Program-made: the position numbers and the translations under genes | Origin: Halopolyspora algeriensis | Lineage (GTDB): Bacteria; Actinomycetota; Actinomycetes; Mycobacteriales; Pseudonocardiaceae | Assembly (NCBI RefSeq): GCF_003337235.1 | Contig: NZ_QPJC01000003.1 | Location: 99,724-163,723, forward strand | Length of the DNA stretch: 64,000 nt | Direction of reading: 5' to 3' | The notes under the pieces: model-generated | Databases searched by the model: none | What the model was told of the DNA's origin: nothing | What the model saw: only the letters and a program-made list of their open reading frames with translations | In this document: one piece after another, positions 1 through 7,340 of the stretch | Layout: every line of letters begins with the position of its first letter | Position numbering within the stretch: position 1 is the first letter of the stretch

Positions 1-2
1 TG

Positions 3-575
3 CTGTGCGTCCTGTGCGCGCGGCTGCGCTACGAGCAGCGGCGGGCACAGAACAAGCCCCGGATGCGGTGCTGCCAATGGTGCGCCCGCGAAGTCGAGGC
101 GGACCTGCTGGACGCCGACGGATGGTGCCGGCGATGCGCCGAACTGCACGAGGCCGGCGCCATGGACGACACGAACGAGCACCCTCACCGGATCCACGTC
201 GATGCCGAACGGCTCGACGACCAGGAAGAAACCACGAAGGAGGACCCCATGCCCGAACTGCCCGCTGCTGCTCCGGTCGCTGCCACCGGTGAGGGCTACA
301 CCGACACCGTCCAGTCCCTGTCGTCGCTGGCGAAGCTGCTGGCCAAAGCGCACGAGGAAGTCGCCAACCTCGGCGACATGCTCACCGCCAACAGCCTCGA
401 TGCGGAAACACTGGGTCAGATCAACGAGCTGGCCGACCTGCTCGACACCGCCGCACCGATGGCCGACACGTTGCACAAGCACGTCGAGTCTCGCCATGCC
501 CCGGTTGCCGACGCCATGGCCGGCGCTGGCGGATCAAGCAACGTCGCCACGAAGTCCTGGTACGACCAGTACTGA
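3..575 (+). CDS. Zinc-ribbon small protein of the AICE (5' partial)
   Basis: The frame is open to the left window edge, so the true start may lie outside. Its first part has paired cysteines (CVLC, then CCQWC and WCRRC about 17 residues apart), which suggests a zinc ribbon. The second part is an alpha-helical stretch ending in SWYDQY. An ATG at 249 with a strong AAGGAGGA site 7 bases upstream could start a shorter 108-residue product, and another ATG lies at 63. This could be one zinc-ribbon protein, or a helical protein made from the internal start that happens to share the frame. It lies just before the translocase gene and probably belongs to the same transcript. No specific function is recognised. 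Confidence 0.6.
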   Translation: MCVLCARLRYEQRRAQNKPRMRCCQWCAREVEADLLDADGWCRRCAELHEAGAMDDTNEHPHRIHVDAERLDDQEETTKEDPMPELPAAAPVAATGEGYTDTVQSLSSLAKLLAKAHEEVANLGDMLTANSLDAETLGQINELADLLDTAAPMADTLHKHVESRHAPVADAMAGAGGSSNVATKSWYDQY

Positions 576-651
576 TCTGCCTGGTGCGTGTCCCGCCCCA
601 GCATCTGTTGGGGCGGGGTGCGGACCAGGGCAGCTCACCAAGGGAGTTCTG

Positions 652-2454
652 ATGGTCGCGAAGACCCCACCGAAGCCGGACACCGAAGCATCTCCCGCCA
701 CCATCGAGGAGTCGACCGGCACCGAAGCGTTGCGCCAGGTGCGGACCGAAACCGTGCGGCTCGGCAAGCGCTGGCGTCGGCAGGTTCTGCCGCTGGCCGT
801 ACTCGGAGGCACCCACGGCATCGGCGCCGCCTCGGCATCTCTGGCCGGGTCTGCCGCGCTGGTGCCGGTCGCTGCCGGCTGGGCCGGTGCCGCCGGGGCC
901 TACGGCTACGCGCACCGGAACGCCTCCCGCTGGGACCGGGCGTATGCCGGGCTGGCCGCGGTGGGCTCGGCCGGATGGCAGGCAGCGCTCGCCTTGACCG
1001 GTGCCGACGGCATCACCGCGAGCCTGCTGTGGGCCTGCGGCTGCGCCCTGTCGGTGCCCTACTGGGTGCGCCACGCCGAGCCGGACCCGGACGTGACTGC
1101 CGAGCTCGCCACCCCCGCACCGCGTACGGCGCTGCCGGTCGCTCCGGGAACCGCCGACATGCGGGTCCGGCTGTGGGACGAGCACATGGCCGCCCACGGC
1201 AAATCCCTGCCCGGTTCGACGATCAGCGACATCGCCGCATTCGACTACGGCTGGAAAGCCGCCATCACCCTGGCGATCGGCGAGCACTGGCACACCATCA
1301 TGAGCGCCCGCAAAGCGATCCTGTCGGTCTACAACCTCCCCGACGGGCGCGTGTTCGTCGAACCCATCCCGGGCGCCTCGGTGCGCACAGCCCGGATCAC
1401 CGTGCTCACCAGCGACCCACTGCAGTCGGTGCGGCGCTGGCAAGCTCCGAGCCTGGATCCCGCCACCGGAACGTTTCCCATCATGACCACCGCCGACGGG
1501 GAGCTGCTGCACTTCCGGTTCTTCTGGCCCGGTGGGGGCGGCACCCACGCTCTGGTGTCCGGCGTGAACGGCTCCGGCAAAACCAAGGTGCTCGATCTGA
1601 TCCTCGGCGAGGCCGTCGCCTCGGACCGGATCGTGCCGATGGTCGTCGACGGCGGCGAGGGCGCCTCGCTGCCGCAGTGGAAAGACCGTTCCGAGCTGTT
1701 CGCCGAAACTCCGCAGGATGCCCGCACGGTGCTGCGCTATGCGCTACGGCTGATGGACCGGCGCCGTCCGGTGCTGAAACGCCAGGGCGGTGGCTCCATC
1801 GAACCGAGCCCGCACCTGCCGCTGATCTGCATCGTCATCGACGAGGCCCACAAGCTGCTGATGGACGACGAGGACGAGGGCGTCAACAACAAGGACATCA
1901 AGCGCATGTGCGAGAAGTTGACGCAGGAAGGCCGCAAGTTCGGGATCTCCCTGGTGCTGGCCACACAGGTACCGTCGGCCACCCAGCTCGGCGGGTCGAC
2001 GGTGCTGCGCGACCAGCTCAAGGGAGGCACCGTCATCGGCCTGCGCGTCGCCGAGCGCACCTCGGGCAACATGATCTCCTCCGGCGCCCCGATGCCGGAA
2101 GGGCTGCACGAGCTACCCGCGGAATTCGCCGACGGCACCCCGACCCGCGGACTGGGATATGTGCTGACCTCACGGATGATCCGCGCCCGATCGCTGCTGC
2201 TGGAAGACCCCAGCTCGGTGCAGGCGACCGAAACCCGACTGGACCCGGACAGCGCGGCCGAATCGGTGCCCACACTGGACGGACGCAGCGACCTCGGCAA
2301 CGAGGAATCCACAACTCCCGCGTCCGATGCAGACGAGGCCGGCGACCTCATCCAGAAGGCACTCGCCGACGGCATTGCCTCCACCGACATCGCGGGATTG
2401 ATGAACGCCACCGGGCTCACCCTCGGCCAGATCCGGCGGGCGGTGAAGCAGTGA
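652..2454 (+). CDS. FtsK/SpoIIIE-type DNA translocase (conjugal transfer protein)
   Basis: A 600-residue P-loop ATPase of the FtsK/TraB class that drives double-stranded DNA transfer between mycelial cells in actinomycete ICEs. Two or three hydrophobic helices lie around residues 40-135 and should anchor it in the membrane. Walker A (GVNGSGKTK) is near residue 304 and Walker B (LICIVIDEAH) near residue 392. A QVPSATQLGG segment follows the motor core. The C-terminal 60 residues (DIAGLMNATGLTLGQIRRAVKQ region) look like a small DNA-binding helical domain, as the gamma-like domains of TraB are. The ATG at 652 follows AAGGGAG; the same frame is open upstream but has no coding character. It faces a convergent small gene only 5 bases away. 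Confidence 0.85.
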   Translation: MVAKTPPKPDTEASPATIEESTGTEALRQVRTETVRLGKRWRRQVLPLAVLGGTHGIGAASASLAGSAALVPVAAGWAGAAGAYGYAHRNASRWDRAYAGLAAVGSAGWQAALALTGADGITASLLWACGCALSVPYWVRHAEPDPDVTAELATPAPRTALPVAPGTADMRVRLWDEHMAAHGKSLPGSTISDIAAFDYGWKAAITLAIGEHWHTIMSARKAILSVYNLPDGRVFVEPIPGASVRTARITVLTSDPLQSVRRWQAPSLDPATGTFPIMTTADGELLHFRFFWPGGGGTHALVSGVNGSGKTKVLDLILGEAVASDRIVPMVVDGGEGASLPQWKDRSELFAETPQDARTVLRYALRLMDRRRPVLKRQGGGSIEPSPHLPLICIVIDEAHKLLMDDEDEGVNNKDIKRMCEKLTQEGRKFGISLVLATQVPSATQLGGSTVLRDQLKGGTVIGLRVAERTSGNMISSGAPMPEGLHELPAEFADGTPTRGLGYVLTSRMIRARSLLLEDPSSVQATETRLDPDSAAESVPTLDGRSDLGNEESTTPASDADEAGDLIQKALADGIASTDIAGLMNATGLTLGQIRRAVKQ

Positions 2455-2459
2455 GGACC

Positions 2460-2753
2460 TCAAATCTTGCGGTAGATGTCGTCGACCGTCTTGCGCAGCT
2501 TGGCTGCGTCCCGGTCGGCGACTCCGGAGCGCCCGCTGATGACCAGCAGCAGTACGTAGCGCCGGTACAGCTTGTCGGCATCCCCGGTCGACTGGTTGAG
2601 CCAGTCGCGGAACTCGTGGACGAACAAATCCACCGCGGCGAACTCGCTGGGCGGGCCGACGATCTGGCAAGCAGCACGCAGCGCGATCAGCCGGTCCATG
2701 TCCCTGTCGGTCACACCGGGCAGATTGGTCACCGAGTTGGTGTCGAGATCCAT
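2460..2753 (-). CDS. Hypothetical AICE protein
   Basis: A 97-residue, mostly helical acidic protein with no recognised domain; a conserved-looking stretch is VHEFRDWLNQSTGDADKLY. Its stop lies 5 bases from the translocase stop, so the two genes converge. The ATG at 2753 was chosen; a GTG at 2774 in the same frame would add 7 residues. The gene is the only minus-strand one within the transfer cluster and may be controlled separately. Function unknown. Confidence 0.5.
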   Translation of the reverse strand: MDLDTNSVTNLPGVTDRDMDRLIALRAACQIVGPPSEFAAVDLFVHEFRDWLNQSTGDADKLYRRYVLLLVISGRSGVADRDAAKLRKTVDDIYRKI

Positions 2754-2941
2754 GCCGCTGACCCTACCCAGCACCGAAAGCCGCTGGGCCGTCCAGAACT
2801 ACCCGACGACTGTCGCCACACCCCCGCACTGACCCCGATTTTCCGGCCGCACGCCGGTCGGATGGCAAGACGACCTGAGTCCTCTCGAAGCCGCCAAGCA
2901 CCCGAGGGCGCAGGTCTCCACCCCGAACCGAAAGGAAACCC

Positions 2942-3136
2942 ATGTCCCGCAGGACATCCCACCGCACAGACCCACCGGCACTGCACTTTCCGAACCCGCC
3001 GTGCTCGCTGTGCCGCCGCGAGACCGTCGAGCTCGCCGGCCGGTTCCGCTGCCGCGACTGCGGCTGCTCCTGGGACGCCGACACCGCCCACCTGTTCCGC
3101 GGCCAGTGGGACACCACCGAAGGAGAGGTGGCGTGA
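2942..3136 (+). CDS. Zinc-ribbon microprotein
   Basis: A 64-residue protein with two CxxC pairs (CSLC and CRDC, about 18 residues apart, followed by GCSWD) forming a probable zinc ribbon. The ATG is preceded by GAAAGGAAACCC, a good ribosome site. Its stop overlaps the ATG of the next gene (TGATG), so the genes are translationally coupled. Small zinc ribbons like this accompany translocase genes in actinomycete ICEs; the molecular role is unknown. Confidence 0.65.
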   Translation: MSRRTSHRTDPPALHFPNPPCSLCRRETVELAGRFRCRDCGCSWDADTAHLFRGQWDTTEGEVA

Positions 3137-3342
3137 TGCGGCTCCGACTCACCGGCGGCTGCGCCGAGACCGCCCGGCTCGCCGAGGACCTGCAGGCGCT
3201 GCTGGCCACCGGCACTGCCCGGGCTCGCTACGCGGTGTGCGAGGTCAGCGGCTTCTACCCCAACCGCGGCAACACCGACCAGGGCCGCGTGTACCTCGAG
3301 CTCGACGTCGAACCCACCGACGAGGGTGGAGGTGCGCGATGA
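3136..3342 (+). CDS. Hypothetical small AICE protein
   Basis: A 68-residue protein coupled on both sides: its ATG overlaps the stop of the zinc-ribbon gene and its stop overlaps the ATG of the GGDEF gene. It looks like an alpha/beta fold (an N-terminal helix, then strands around YAVCEVSGFYPNR and GRVYLELDVEP). No family is recognised. The coupling shows it is made in step with its neighbours. Confidence 0.6.
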   Translation: MRLRLTGGCAETARLAEDLQALLATGTARARYAVCEVSGFYPNRGNTDQGRVYLELDVEPTDEGGGAR

Positions 3343-3923
3343 TGCTGGATGCCAGCGCTGTGCTCACCGCCGCGGCCATGGCCGGCTCCGGCGGTTTCCT
3401 CGCCGCCGGACTCCGGGTGCGGCAACTGAGCCGTCACCTGCGCACGGATGCGTTGACCGGGTTGGCCAACCGCACCGGGCTGCAGCGGGCCTTCACCCGC
3501 ACCCGTGCTCGTCCTGGAGAGTGCCTGGCCGCGCTGATGATCGACCTCGACGACTTCAAGACTGTCAACGACACCCACGGGCACCGCATCGGCGACCAGG
3601 TGCTCGTCGAAGTCGCCCGCAGGCTGCGCCGCCACCAACAGCGGGGGCGGCCGGCGGTGCGGATCTCCGGCGACGAGTTCGTGCTCTACCTCGGGCGCCG
3701 GCCCAACACCCCGCAGTCGTGGATCCATGCCCACCACACCGCCCGGCAGGTGGCCGCGGATCTCGCCGCACCCATGCCGCTCGACGGTCCGGTGTTGACG
3801 GTCACCGCCAGCGTCGGGGTCGGTATCACCACCAGCAGCCGGCTTGAAGACCTGCTCGAACCGGCCGATCAGGCCATGTACCGGCAGAAGACCCCGAGCC
3901 GCCCGGGCACGGAGGTGGCGTGA
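3339..3923 (+). CDS. GGDEF-domain protein (candidate diguanylate cyclase, SGDEF motif)
   Basis: A 194-residue protein with one N-terminal hydrophobic helix (about residues 5-28) and a GGDEF domain. The domain starts at the typical DALTGLANR, has DLDDFKTVND, and carries RISGDEF near residue 110 in place of GGDEF. Known of the family: GGDEF domains make cyclic di-GMP, and the first glycine is the most tolerant motif position; SGDEF variants with activity have been reported. Catalytic residues D-E-F and the metal-binding aspartates look intact. No inhibitory RxxD site is obvious just before the motif. It overlaps the previous gene (ATGATG) and its stop overlaps the next ATG. Cyclic di-GMP control of sporulation or mating timing is an inference. 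Confidence 0.75.
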   Translation: MMLDASAVLTAAAMAGSGGFLAAGLRVRQLSRHLRTDALTGLANRTGLQRAFTRTRARPGECLAALMIDLDDFKTVNDTHGHRIGDQVLVEVARRLRRHQQRGRPAVRISGDEFVLYLGRRPNTPQSWIHAHHTARQVAADLAAPMPLDGPVLTVTASVGVGITTSSRLEDLLEPADQAMYRQKTPSRPGTEVA

Positions 3924-4000
3924 TGGCCCGCGAGTACGGCATCCACCCCTCCACCGTGTGCCAGATCGCCCGCGGGCGACGTCGCAAGCGCGCCACCTGA
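3923..4000 (+). CDS. 25-residue helix-turn-helix microprotein
   Basis: An ATG overlapping the GGDEF stop (TGATG) opens a 25-codon frame rich in Arg/Lys. AREYGIHPSTVCQIARG resembles a recognition half of a resolvase- or replication-type helix-turn-helix. It may be a genuine coupled microprotein or the remnant of a longer DNA-binding gene cut by the decay that begins just downstream. Too short to be sure. Confidence 0.35.
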   Translation: MAREYGIHPSTVCQIARGRRRKRAT

Positions 4001-4128
4001 GCAGCCGCGATCACCACGGCCGGCCGGTGCCTCGGCCCTCGCGTGCGGCACCGGCCGACCGGTTCTACCGAGCCCCGTTGACGTTGGCACGTACGTGTCA
4101 ACGATTCCGCCATCCAATTCCTGGGGAG

Positions 4129-4350
4129 GTGAGCAGTCTGTCCACGCAGCACACCAGCATCACGCTGCCGTTGATCAGCGCGCTGGAAGCCATCTGGCGG
4201 GCTATTCAGCAGCGGCATCCCGAAGTGCCCGAGGTGGTGCTCACCCTCGGCACACCGAAAGGCGCCGTCACGCTCGGACACTTCGCCGCCCGACGGTGGC
4301 AGCAGGCCACCGGCACTCAACTGCCGGAGTCGTTCATCGGCGGCGAAGGT
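4129..4350 (+). pseudogene. Truncated SprT-like / AICE metallopeptidase-family gene
   Basis: From a GTG at 4129 the frame reads SLSTQHTSITLPLISALEA... and LGHFAARRWQQATGTQLPE, which matches the N-terminus of SprT-like proteins common in Saccharopolyspora-type ICEs as I remember them. After ...ESFIGGEG the similarity stops and the sequence becomes the antisense of an MFS transporter. The HExxH part expected downstream is missing. The GGGGAGG motif directly abuts the GTG, so the exact start is unsure. A deletion or recombination has removed the rest. Confidence 0.5.
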
Positions 4351-4939
4351 GGCCGCGTCCACCAGCAGCGCCCAGCCCGAACCGAGGGTGGCCACCAGCA
4401 CGCCGGCGGCGCTGATGGAGACCACCTTGTTCACGTTCGTCGTCAACCCCAGCAGCGCGTTGGCCTGCCGCAGCACGCCGGCGGGCACCAGGCTCGGCAC
4501 CAGCCCCGTGGCCGCCGGCGTGAACACCGCCGTCCCCACCCCGGCAGTGGCCTGCAGAACCACCAGCATCCCGATCCCGGCCGTACCGGTCACCAGCAGC
4601 ACCCCACTGGCGACCTGAGCCGCACACCGCAGGAGATCGGCGGCCACCATCACCCACCGCCGGTCCCAACGATCCCCCGCAGCGCGCGCCAACGAGTACC
4701 AACACAGCCACCGGCACCCGGTTGGCCAGCAACACCAGCCCGAGATCCGCCGCCGAGCCGGTCACCTCCAGCACCGCGAACGCGATCGTCAACGGCACCA
4801 GACTGTCCCCGAACGTCGACAGCGCCTGACCAGCGAAATACCGCCGAAACCCCTGGTGAAGCAAGGGTGTCGACCAATCATCATCCGGCGTCCACCCTGG
4901 ACGTCGGTGAGGATCTCTCGCCGCAATCACCTTGACCAT
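4342..4939 (-). pseudogene. Truncated and frameshifted MFS transporter
   Basis: Read on the minus strand from an ATG at 4939 (MVKVIAARD). The protein begins like an MFS efflux pump (FRRYFAGQALSTFGDSLVPL, then ANRVPVAVLVLV). It shifts frame near 4680, where ARAAGDRWDRRWVMVAADLL continues in the next frame, and then runs through three more hydrophobic helices to VDAATFA. There it is cut at 4342-4350, where the SprT-like fragment begins on the other strand. Only about 190 of some 400 residues remain. A one-base loss plus truncation marks it as dead. Confidence 0.75.
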
Positions 4940-4998
4940 CAAACGGGGCAATGGCGGGCAGTGGAAGAGCTCCCAATCCCATAGTCACCACAAAGATA

Positions 4999-5032
4999 TA
5001 GCAAACTCAGCTATTAGTAGCGAAATCCGCTA
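4999..5032 (+). promoter_or_regulatory. Two tandem 15-bp palindromic operators
   Basis: TAGCAAACTCAGCTA (4999-5013) and TAGCGAAATCCGCTA (5018-5032) share the pattern TAGC-N7-GCTA, agree at 12 of 15 positions and start 19 bp apart, close to two helical turns. They sit in an AT-rich patch 14 bp before the GTG at 5046. The layout suits a dimeric repressor bound side by side, probably the product of the next gene or another element regulator. Confidence 0.55.
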
Positions 5033-5054
5033 GTAATGTTCTAGAGTGCTGACC

Positions 5055-5474
5055 ATGGCACTACGAAACCTCATCGACGACCTGAGCTGGCTGGCCTACC
5101 CCAAGGCAACACCGGACAACGTCAACCCGCCCGAGCTTGCCGACGACGCCGAAAGCGATTTCGCCGACAGGCGAGAGAGGCTTGCTCAACAGATACAAGC
5201 TGCCTGGGAAGGCGGGGACATCGATCCGCTGATTGGACAGCTCAGCGAAGCTCGAGCACGCCGCGACGCAGCGGACCGCGAGATCCGTCTGCTGATGGCC
5301 TACGGGCGAGAGTTCACCGGCACTCGTCCCGACTACACGTGGGAGAGCCTGGCGGCTGCTGCCGGGCTGCCCTACTCCACAGCCCGCAACGCTTTCGATG
5401 AAGACGACATCGCCACGGTCTCCGAGATCCTCGGTACTGAACCTCGTCGCCGCACCCCTCGGAAGCAATCATGA
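5055..5474 (+). CDS. Putative DNA-binding regulator of the element
   Basis: A 139-residue protein with a helical N-terminal half (RRERLAQQIQAAWEGGDID) and a C-terminal helix-turn-helix-like segment (WESLAAAAGLPYSTARNAF) followed by a basic tail. The pattern is that of the small XRE/sigma-like switches found on actinomycete plasmids and ICEs, but no exact family is recognised. ATG 5055 is chosen; a GTG at 5046 would add 3 residues. No ribosome site is visible, so the transcript may be leaderless. Two tandem palindromes end 22 bp upstream, consistent with autoregulation. Confidence 0.6.
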   Translation: MALRNLIDDLSWLAYPKATPDNVNPPELADDAESDFADRRERLAQQIQAAWEGGDIDPLIGQLSEARARRDAADREIRLLMAYGREFTGTRPDYTWESLAAAAGLPYSTARNAFDEDDIATVSEILGTEPRRRTPRKQS

Positions 5475-5697
5475 GCCACACGCACGCAGAACTACGCCTA
5501 CTGCACCAGATGCGGCGTCCGATACACCGCCCCATGGCGTCTGCCACCGCGAGAACCAAAACAACGCCAGCGCCCCTGGAGGCCTTGCAAGGGACGTTGA
5601 ATGGGTGAGCCTGTGCAGCCACGCACAAGCTTACCTACTGCGAGCCCCACCTGTCCTTGTCGCGACAGGGGATCTCCATACTTACGGCAGATCACAC

Positions 5698-5940
5698 TCA
5701 TTCGGAAGTGGCAGGCGTGAATCCCCGCTCGCACAGAGTATCGATGTCAGTACCACCATCGCCGTACACCACGGTGTCGGACTCCCAGTACAGCTCCACA
5801 CCATCGAGCCCACGGTTGCGGACCATCCAGTCATAGTTGCGTAGCGCTATACGAGTCTCGTCGTTCATAGCACCGAAGATAGCGTGTAAGGATTCTGCAG
5901 CGAGCAGAAACGACATTCGCTTGATGGGATCGATCACCAC
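5698..5940 (-). CDS. Hypothetical protein
   Basis: An 80-residue minus-strand frame with a plausible amphipathic composition (ALRNYDWMVRNRGLDGVELY, then SDTVVYGDGG). Its base composition is lower in GC than its neighbours, as often in recently acquired genes. No domain is recognised and no clear ribosome site is seen. It may be a genuine small gene or the end of a decayed one. The surrounding 5475-5697 and 5941-6112 hold nothing I can support. Confidence 0.3.
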   Translation of the reverse strand: MVIDPIKRMSFLLAAESLHAIFGAMNDETRIALRNYDWMVRNRGLDGVELYWESDTVVYGDGGTDIDTLCERGFTPATSE

Positions 5941-6112
5941 AACCTGCGCCCCGCTCGGTCAACACTCCGGCAAGGAACGCTCAGCCGCCTCTCGGGCATG
6001 GCCGTAGGCATGAGCCTGGTTAAGTCAGCGGCGACAGCAGTGCATAGAACAATCGAAGAAGCAGGTCACAGCGCTGCGTACAGTGTCGACAATCCTCCTC
6101 AGAGGCCTTTCC

Positions 6113-6694
6113 TCAGGGGTTGCCCTGTTGTTCGCTGAGGCGGGTTCGTTCGGCCGGGGCGAGGTCGAAGTCGACGCGGGATTCATCCGGCCAATGCAAC
6201 GTTGTCTTGGCGATCTTCAGCTTGGGACGTTGATGCCCGGTCGCTCGCCACAGCACCTCGGGCCGGTGGTCGCCGTTGGTGCCCAGCAATACGGCCTGGG
6301 AGCGTGACCATGCCAGCCACAGCAGGTCGTGTTCGGCGTCGCGCACCGCGTCGGCGAACGACAGTGCCACGCACGAGGGAGATTTGCCGTGGACGGTGGT
6401 CTTGGCCTTGTTGCGGGGTAGGATCTGGATGCCGATGTCGTCCAGCATGCCGAGGACGACGATGACGGGGAAGGCGAGGATCGCCAGCGGTGCCAGCGCC
6501 ACCGCACGCAGGGCCCGCTTCGCCTTGTTGCTGCCGCGTGGGGTGCCGTCCCGTCTCCGGTCGGGCACTCGGTAGATCACGGAACGAGCGGAGAAGTGCA
6601 CCACCGAGGTGGTCTCGCCGGCAAGTTGGGCCGCCACGCCGCGGGCCTGCTCGCGATGCTGTTCGGAAACCGGAGTATTCGTGGCACGTCCCAT
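6113..6694 (-). CDS. Single-pass membrane protein of type VII cassette 1
   Basis: A 193-residue protein with one strong membrane helix (about residues 66-85, ALAPLAILAFPVIVVLGML) between a basic N-terminal region and a C-terminal soluble domain with WLAWSRSQAVLLG and DHRPEVLWRATG. It is the last gene of a tight minus-strand set; its ATG starts one base after the stop of the preceding gene. The position matches the larger membrane protein at the end of cassette 2 (13712-14965), although the two are not obviously homologous. It could be an immunity or anchoring protein for the secreted product; function unknown. Confidence 0.65.
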   Translation of the reverse strand: MGRATNTPVSEQHREQARGVAAQLAGETTSVVHFSARSVIYRVPDRRRDGTPRGSNKAKRALRAVALAPLAILAFPVIVVLGMLDDIGIQILPRNKAKTTVHGKSPSCVALSFADAVRDAEHDLLWLAWSRSQAVLLGTNGDHRPEVLWRATGHQRPKLKIAKTTLHWPDESRVDFDLAPAERTRLSEQQGNP

Positions 6695-6695
6695 A

Positions 6696-7340
6696 TCAAC
6701 CGCTGAGCGGCTCCCATCCGAAAGAGTCGAAGATGTCCAGCGCCAACGTGCAGACGTGCTCCCAGTCCTGGAACGAGTTGGTCATGACGGAGACGACAGC
6801 GATCGTGGTTCCGTCCGGGTCCGGAATCCAGGCTGAGAGTTGCCGCGTGAGCACGGGGATAGGTTCATCGCCCATGACCAGCGCGTTCTGCTCCTCGGTC
6901 ACCGTCGCGGCTGCAGGACCTACCGGGAGCCGGATCTCCTCGACGGTACTGTCACTGGACGACCCGTGGAGTTCGAGCAGGTTGGCGACGGCTTCGCTCT
7001 TGCGGTGGTGGTCTGACGGCATCGCAATCCCGGTCAGGGTCACCATGATGGGCCGCATCGGATCATCCGGTGACTTGTAGAAGGCGATCGCGGAGTAGTC
7101 GACGCCGGAGTCGCCGATCACCGAGCCCAACTGGGCGAACGATGCCGCCGCCGCAATCGAGCTCTCGTCCGTCGCCGACAACCCGAACCGCTCGGCCACG
7201 AACGAGACCAGGGATTCGAACTCGTCGGACTCGACGTCGAGGTCGACATCGTCGAGTGGCAGCGGGATGAACCCGTCCGGCAGACCAAGACGGAAGCCGC
7301 GCTGTGCGACCGGCGCTTCGTACGATCTCGTCACGACCAT
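6696..7340 (-). CDS. Type VII cassette accessory protein (214 residues)
   Basis: A soluble alpha/beta protein with no signal peptide. It is homologous over its length to the 223-residue product at 13012-13683: both have a GF.P motif near the N-terminus, a middle strand pair, and a shared C-terminal pattern (NSFQDWEHVCTLALDIFDSF here, TECLRDWDEYVAMMAEICK there). The ATG overlaps the stop of the upstream WXG-domain gene (TGATG). Its place behind a secreted substrate gene suggests a dedicated chaperone or immunity protein, as in ESX systems; this is inference. Confidence 0.65.
   Translation of the reverse strand: MVVTRSYEAPVAQRGFRLGLPDGFIPLPLDDVDLDVESDEFESLVSFVAERFGLSATDESSIAAAASFAQLGSVIGDSGVDYSAIAFYKSPDDPMRPIMVTLTGIAMPSDHHRKSEAVANLLELHGSSSDSTVEEIRLPVGPAAATVTEEQNALVMGDEPIPVLTRQLSAWIPDPDGTTIAVVSVMTNSFQDWEHVCTLALDIFDSFGWEPLSG

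Noticed and set aside
5471-5608. 45-codon frame starting at an ATGA overlap after the regulator gene
   Set aside because: Coupling is suggestive, but composition is random and another frame reads a weak CxxC; neither could be preferred.
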